From Agarophyton chilense (lineage: Eukaryota > Rhodophyta > Florideophyceae > Gracilariales > Gracilariaceae), in NCBI GenBank assembly GCA_030374765.1, contig JARGXX010000100.1:124001-188000 (forward strand): a stretch of 64,000 nt of DNA, given 5' to 3'. A program made the translations under genes and the position numbers. The notes beneath the pieces are model-generated. The model searched no databases. It had not been told where the DNA came from and worked only from the letters and a program-made list of their open reading frames with translations. Of this stretch, positions 58,066 through 64,000 are shown piece by piece (the stretch's first letter is position 1; every line of letters begins with the position of its first letter).

Positions 58066-59738
58066 ATGTCCAACCCCGACCGTCATAACACATCCGCGAC
58101 TCCCGCCCTTGGTGGTTCCACCGGCTTCCGGTCCGCGCCCCACCCTGGGGATGTTACCGACCGAACTCCGGCCGTCAACCTCGCGTACGAAGACCGCCGT
58201 ATTGGCGCTCGCTTTCGCGGACAGGCGGACCCACTGCAGTGGCCGACCTACGACGCCCTTGTGGGTGCAAATCCGAGAACTCGGCATGGCTCCGCGATGT
58301 TGCGGTATGTGCCTTGGTTTCACCCATTGGCTGTCCGCGACGAGGATTTGATCCAATCCTACACCGATAATTCGGAGATGCTCTCGGGCGACCTGCCCGG
58401 CGTGGTGACCATGTCCTGGGATTGGCGTAATCGTATCGCCATCCCGGTACACCACATACTCCGCCGACGCGGTGAATCCTCTGCGGAGGCTCAAGCCGCG
58501 CTTGTGCGAATCGCTTATCTCAGGCACCATCGGGCGCCTTTCGAGTTCCCGATACCGCCAGAGGTCGAATTCGACGTCCAACTTTACCGCACTCGCGGGG
58601 AAATGTCGTACTGTGACCGTCTTAACGGATTGGAAACCCTCGCTTGGAGGGGCACACCGATCGCTCGGCAAGAAGCCCTTTGCTGGGTACGACCGATTCT
58701 TCGGGCAGAGTTCCGCTACCAACCGCGGCAGTCGCGCTCGAACTTCCTTCAGAACTTCATCCGCGATGAGCGGCGTTGGCGGGCCCGGACCGGGTATTTC
58801 GTACCGTGTACCAGAACACGGAGATTGAGCGCATCGCGCCTGCTCACCGACGTGGTCGGTACGTCAGTCTCCCAGACTGGTGGTCCTCCTTGGAGGCCTG
58901 CTATGGTTGCTTCATTGAGCTGCCCCCAGTCTTCACTTATGTAGGGTTGTCGTTCTTGAACGATCCCCAGTCGGGGTGGTGGTCCGTCGTGGTAAGCGAA
59001 TGGGCCGTCCGCACTGCGGCTTTTATCCTCGCTGAGGCGTACGACCAATACCGATTGTGGTACGTGCCACCGCGTGTGCGGGCTGCGATCCGTCGTTTGG
59101 ACATGCGCATCCCCCTCGGGGGCGAGGCGAACGAAGAAGAGATGCTGGGCCTCCTCGACTTTGTGGAGCGGGTCCAGTGGGATGAGGTCCCGCTGGAGAA
59201 CTCCCAACGCATTCAACCGCGTCGCGGGTCTGGCCCCAAACTCGGGAGGAATACCGCGCTAGCGGGGGATTTCGTCTACTTCGACCCCTGGGAGTACCAC
59301 GAGATCAGCCGCGAGGAAGCGGAAGCCAACCGGCATGCGCCGCGTGAAGTCCCGGCCGACCACCCGCGAGGGTATGTCGACTCGAGCGACTATTACCGCG
59401 ACTATGCGGATGGTGACCCGATGGTCGACAACGAACCGGAGGATCCGGGTTACGCTCCGATGGAGGATGACGGGTCCGGCGAGGCCGGTGAGGAGTCCGT
59501 TGAATACGGTGGTGCGGCTCCATCCGGGGCTGCTGATGCCGTGCGAACGGATTCCTATCCGACTCCATCGGTGGCGGGCCCGCCCGCAACCGTCGCTGGC
59601 GCAGAGCGGGGCGAGGTCATCGCGCGCTTCCTTCGGGCGGTGGGGCTTCGCCCTTCCGAGATCTCGGGTGATGTGGCCGCCATGCGGGATGCCTTAGCCA
59701 ACCGCCTGGGCGGGGGTCCACCTCATGCGGAGGAATGA
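58066..59738 (+). pseudogene. E5 antisense ORF (aORF family), one frameshift
   Basis: ATG 58066 (MSNPDRHNTS, aligned to MDPNARSN of E4; the frame is open from 57943) leads a ~557-codon plus-strand ORF with one indel near 58,810 (between GYFVP and YQNTEIERI). Conserved blocks: LRYVPWFHPLAVRDEDLIQSY, AALVRIAYLRHHR, ELPPVFTYVG, NDPQSGWWSVVVSEW, YRLWYVPP, GDFVYFDPWEY, an acidic linker and IARFLRAVGLRPSEISGD near the end. About a third of residues match E3/E4 in the best blocks, by eye. No signal peptide or membrane segment. Unrecognised family. It has the best coding integrity of the three copies. Confidence 0.8.
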
Positions 59739-59797
59739 ACGGAGCTTCCGGTGGAATGTAGGGCGGCGCCCCTAGGGCGCCCTTGCCAGTAGTGAGA

Positions 59798-59803
59798 AAT
59801 AAA
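59798..59803 (+). terminator. Poly(A) signal for E5 antisense ORF
   Basis: AATAAA on the plus strand starts 60 bp after the aORF stop, comparable to the 53 bp in E4. Confidence 0.6.
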
Positions 59804-60070
59804 AGAAGAGGGTCGCCTTTCCGACGCCCTTTCCCAAGTCCACTTCTTTCTTTCCGGGGTACCGGCCTTCAACCGGGGTTCCGGCGTTGCAGGGAACCAG
59901 CCTAGCTGGGAGTCCCGTGTTTAACGGTGGGCGCTTCGCGCGCGGACTAGGTAACTGGCACGACCACCAACGAGGTTGGGATAGCGTGAGTGGTTGCTTC
60001 CTTCCCCGCGTTGGGGAATGGACGGAGATGGCGCGTGGCGCCATCAGCCATTCCATTCCGTGTTCACGGT

Positions 60071-63000
60071 TTATCCCTCTTGGGCGTTTACCAGCGTGGC
60101 TGGGAGTGCGGTCCCCGCAAGGCGGTGGTATCGCATTACCGCAGAGCGCGGGAGGTGCTCGATGGGCTCCGGGGTGTCCCACTCCGGCCCGTATCCGTAC
60201 CAGCGGGTCCGGTACTGGAGCACCCCGTGCCCATCGTAGCTATGTCCGACGATTCGGTCGAGGACGTACTCCTGCACGTAAACTTGCCGGCCTTGCCGGG
60301 TGGTGGTGACCCGAGCCTCAGCGCCGCGTGGTGCTGGGCTCGTCGTCGCCTGTTCCGGGTCATCCGGTCTGTCATTCCGCTCTGCGGTTGTTGCCGGGTT
60401 TCCGGGGCTGCTGTACCGCTTCGCGGAAGTTGCCGGCGCGGCCGGGTTGTGTTTCCGCTGGGCAGTAGGGGCTTCCCTGAAGTCCGCCCTTACCGCGAGT
60501 TTGCGGGGGTCCTTCCGTCTTGGTGACGGTTCGCCGGAGGCCTCCGCTTGATTTGCGGCATGCAGCGTTCCCATTGGTGGACAGTTTCCGCTGTGCGGTG
60601 CGCCGTGGGCGGTGAGTGGTTCACCGTCCCGGCGATCCGCCTCCGCGGGGTGGCTGTCAGCCAATGACCGGGATGCCGGGTGCCCATTGGTCCGATCTCC
60701 CGCCCGGGTCACGTGACCTTGACGACGGGTGGTCGGGCCGTCGCGGACGGTTGGCTCCGCTTGTTCGGCAAGGGAGGCGGTTTTCGACTTGTCGTTGCGC
60801 CCCTTTTCCCCCATGGGGTTCGTACCGTTCTCAACGGAGTGGCTCGCTAGACCTGCTTGCGCAGCGCCCGCCGGAGTACCGGTATCGACCGAAACACTCG
60901 GTGTGCGATCGCGAATGTGCGGGGAGCCCTTAGTTGCTTCCACGCGATGCGGAGCGTCCGTAGGGTCTCGCTTCCCGGCTTCGGGTCTTCGAGCGCCTCG
61001 GTTCCCCTTGCGGGGTTGCGTGGCGGTCGGATTGACCGTCGCGTCCCGCGGGAGCGGAGTGGCGTCCGGCGACGATGCCGGATGCCCGCTCGGGGGCCTT
61101 GCCCGGGGTGTCCGGTTAAACTTCCGTTGCGACGGCGATGCTTCCGCGATTGAGCGGGTCCCCTCCCCCTCCTTAGACGGAGCGACGGGTGATGGTGGGC
61201 TAACCGCATGGCGGGTATAAATACCGCTGCGCGGCGCCCGTAAGGGTAGCTGGCCGCGAGGGCCAGGTGTTTCCGGCATTGCCGGTGGTTCCGATAAAGT
61301 CGGTATATCGGAGAGATCCCGTGAGGGGTGCGGTACCACGGCTGGGCGTGGTGCCACCGTTGTACCCGTGGTATCCGAGGCCGTTTCGACGGGGGCTGAT
61401 GCGTTTTCCGCCTGCGGCGGTGGGGCGGGTATGATGCGGTCTTGTGAAAGACGTTCGTGGTCGCCGTTCTTGTCCACCACAACGGTGCCGGGGAGGGAGG
61501 ACACGACCCGGAACGGACCTTCAGCGACAGGCGAGAGCTTGTGACGCTTGTCGGTCCGGGGGTTGTAGTACTCCCGGCGAACGAACACGTAGGTTCCCGG
61601 CTTGGGCGGTGCCGGTAGTGGTCCGCGTAAGCGGTTATCAAAATCCCGCTTGTAGGCGGCCTGGGCACGTTCCATGGACTTCCGGGCGACCGGTACGAGC
61701 TTGGTAAGCCAGTTCTTTCACTTGAGGCGGTATCGACCCACGGATGGGAAAGAGGTGACCCTGTGTTGGGGTTCGACCGCCACTGGCGGGGGTGTCCTGG
61801 AGAGCACAAGATCGAAGGGAATCAGACCGGTTGTCTGGTGAACCTGCGTGTTGTAGGCGTAGGTGATAGCATCAGAATAAATGTCCCACGTCATTGGGCG
61901 ATCGGATACGTAGGAGCGTAGCCACGCGAGTAGGGTGCGGTTGAAGCGTTCCACCTGCCCGTTTGTTTGCGGGTGGTAGGTGGTAGTAAACAGGTTCTTG
62001 ACGTCGAGGATGCGGCAGACTTCCTGAAAGAACTTAGAGGAGAACTGCTTACCGTTATCGGATAGAACCTCTATCGGAGGGCCATAAACGAACGCCCAGT
62101 GCGTAACAAAGGCGTTCGCAACCGTGAAAGCGGTGATCTTCCGTAAAGGTACGGTGCGCACCAGCTTCGAAAAGCGGTCAGTGATAACCAAGAAGAACTT
62201 GTTTCCCTTGCGCATCTTGAGTAGAGGCCCGAGAATGTCGATTGCGACAAACACGAGGGGCGCCCTTGCGGGGAAAAGCTTCATCCGTTTGGAGTGCTTC
62301 CGGAGTTTCACCCGGTTCTTTGCGCATTTGGTGCAGTACTGCACCGTAGCGTAGCAATCAACCGCCATGGCGGGCCAATAAAAGTCCCTTCGCAGGGTTA
62401 GATAAAGTTTTCTCCCACCGGAGTGTCCCCCGAGGGTCGGGTAGTGTGAGAGGTGGAGCACCCTGGTTTGCAGGGTGTGGGGGACCACGATCTGGGATCG
62501 GTGGTCCACCGTCCGGACGAGGTAACCGATGTCGTTTACCTCGAGCGGGAGGTCCTCTCCACCATTTAGGCGGGCCCGTATGCGCGTGCAGAACGGGTCG
62601 CCGAACTGTTCTCGGATCATCTCCTCGGTGGAGATGGGTACAAAGGTCCCGGGTACGGGTGTTTCATTCTCGCGCGCTGCGAGTAGCTCATTCATTTCCA
62701 TGGTGTCTTCCCCGGTTTCGGGCCATTCCGACTCCGTCGGTGTTTCCCTTTCCAAGGTAAAGCACGGGATCTCGTCGACCTCCGGGTCGGCAAGTGCTTC
62801 ACCTGTCGTAGGTAATCGAGAGAGGGCGTCTGCTTGGGTGTTCTAGACACCCTTCTTGTAGACGACCTCGAAGTCTAATTCCGCTAAGCGGAGGCGCCAC
62901 CGCATTAAGCGGCCAGAAGAATCTGCGATGTTCAGCAGCCACCTCAACGAGGCATGGTCCGTGTATACGGTGAAATGAACGCCGATGAGGTATGGGCGCA

Positions 63001-64000
63001 GAGTGGATAGCGCCCAGACCACTGCGAGGCACTCCTTCTCGGAGACCGAGTAGTTGCGCTCGTGGACGTTCAGCGTACGGGACCAATAGCCAATTGGTTT
63101 GCGTTCCCCCTCGGGGGTGGTTTGGAACAGTGCGCAGCCCACCTGGTGGTCGCTGGCGTCGGTGTCGATGGAGTAGGGAAGCCCAGGTTTGGGCAAGGAT
63201 AGAATGGGAGCTGTCGTAACTGCCTTAATCAAGGAGCGAAAAGATTCCGACTGATCGGTGGTAAATGGCGCAAGCTTCGGTGGCTGGCCCTTCCGCAGTA
63301 GCGCGTTTAGCGGAGCGGCGATATCCGAGAAACTCGGTATAAACCGTCGATAGACGTTGACCAGACCTAAAAAGGATCGGAGCTCCGTTTGAGTACGGGG
63401 CTCCTTCGCCTCGCAGAGGGACTTGATACGAACTTGTTCGATGATTAACCGTCCTGGACGGATGACGTGCCCGAGATACTTTACCGTGTCGGTGAAGAAC
63501 TCGCACTTCCTCAACTTGAGGGTTATTCCTGCGTCTCGCAGTACGGTCATCACGTCCCGCACGTGGGTCAGGTGATCGTCCAGGTTTCTGGAAAAGACAA
63601 TGATGTCGTCCAAGTAGACAAGGCACGTGTGCCACTTGAAACGCGACATCAGTATGTCTATTGCCCTTTGAAAGGTGGCCGGTGCATTGGTTAAACCAAA
63701 CGGCATCCGCTTGAAGCGGTAGGAACCCGAGTAACAAACAAACGCGGTTTTGTCTCGGTCCTCTCCCCGGACTGGGACTTGCCAGTAGCCCCAGTTAGCC
63801 TCCAGAGCCGTAAACACGGTAGCGTCCCCGAGCGAGTCTATACACTCGTCCATGCGCGGAATCGGGTAGGTGTCCCTCACGGTGACGGCATTGAGGCGGC
63901 GGTAGTCAACGCAAAACCGCCACGTGCCGTCAGCCTTGAGGGCCAGCACCACCGGTGAAGCCCAAGGAGATTGGGCGGGCTCGATGACTCCAGCACGGAG
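60071..64000 (-). pseudogene. E5 pol: RT, RNase H, integrase, long linker, chromodomain
   Basis: One frame from the window edge to 60071 with two stops: TAG 62843-62845 (VYKKGV-stop-NTQADALSRL, Gln expected) and TGA 61718-61720. RT: LRF/WRFCVDYRRLNAVTV, FKRMPFGLTNAPATFQR, active site LVYLDDIIVFS (~63600). RNase H: SIDTDASDHQVGCALFQ, YTDHASLRW. Integrase: HYPTLGGHSGGRKL zinc finger, AIDILG, LSDNGKQF and QVERFNRT around the D, D and E residues. The C-terminal VAEGPFRVV (GPF module) is followed by ~330 residues of Pro/Ala/Arg/Thr-rich linker and a chromodomain (YVLDRIVGHSYDGHGVLQYR then WDTPEPIEHLP, ~60090-60290). The start lies outside the window. Confidence 0.92.

Larger units (their letters stand above)
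57033..64000 (-). mobile_element. E5: GC-rich ambisense Ty3 chromovirus-like element, partial
   Basis: It begins with TGTAGGAC at 57033 inside copia C gag and extends past the window end. Gene order from the left: 3' LTR, plus-strand aORF, then minus-strand chromodomain, integrase, RNase H and RT. GC content is visibly higher than in neighbouring copia B and C. Pol has only two stops and the aORF one frameshift, so it is fairly young. The 5' LTR, gag and protease are outside the window. Confidence 0.88.

Noticed and set aside
59887-61220. Plus-strand frames of 140-178 codons opposite the E5 integrase linker
   Set aside because: They mirror the GC-rich, low-complexity linker of pol, are not continuous with the aORF and have no counterpart in E3 or E4.
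5449-62845. A variant genetic code explaining the in-frame stops
   Set aside because: All three stop codons occur and replace different residues (Gln, Arg, Trp, Cys) in different elements, and normal stops end the same genes. Decay is the simpler explanation.

Overview
This window is eukaryotic and built almost entirely of retroelements. No rRNA, tRNA, CRISPR array or bacterial-type operon is visible. Two GT-AG introns of 69 and 72 bp, each with a CTAAC branch-point motif, point to a compact-intron eukaryote. The truncated Ty3 element at 12.3-15.3 kb has a polymerase of the type I associate with oomycetes and related protists. A protist (oomycete-like or perkinsid-like) or a fungus is my best guess; the sequence does not settle it.

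Layout: (1) 1-3107, AT-rich flank with one degenerate tandem repeat. (2) 3108-9586, a young Ty3 element (E1, minus strand) with LTRs of 161 and 164 bp, TSD GATAC, a gag-pol frame broken by one stop, and an intact ORF on the opposite strand between pol and the 3' LTR. (3) 9592-12291, flank with a possible secreted Cys-rich protein. (4) 12292-15278, 5'-truncated Ty3 element with chromodomain (E2, plus). (5) 15279-19811, flank holding a DDE-transposase remnant head-to-head with an intron-containing broken gene. (6) 19817-47442, a three-level nest: a Ty1/copia element (copia A, LTR 456 bp, TSD ACAGG) contains Ty3 element E3 (21971-42798, LTR 768/767 bp, TSD CGTAA), which contains Ty3 element E4 (27850-37575, LTR 716 bp, TSD GGAAG/GGAGG). 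(7) 47654-52506, copia B (plus), its 3' LTR apparently interrupted by copia C (minus, ~52507-57032), which is itself interrupted by the GC-rich Ty3 element E5 (57033 to beyond the window end).

Most interesting are two non-canonical gene layouts. First, E3, E4 and E5 are chromodomain Ty3 elements that each carry, between pol and the 3' LTR and on the opposite strand, a recognisably homologous ORF of about 530-560 codons followed by an AATAAA signal. These are ambisense retrotransposons with an unrecognised accessory protein. E1 has an unrelated ORF in the same antisense position. Second, copia A carries upstream of gag an ORF for a small basic protein with two U1-type C2H2 zinc fingers. Its ATG is formed only when a 69-bp leader intron is removed.

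Most pol genes carry a few stops or frameshifts and are decaying copies. E1, E5 and copia C are the least damaged.
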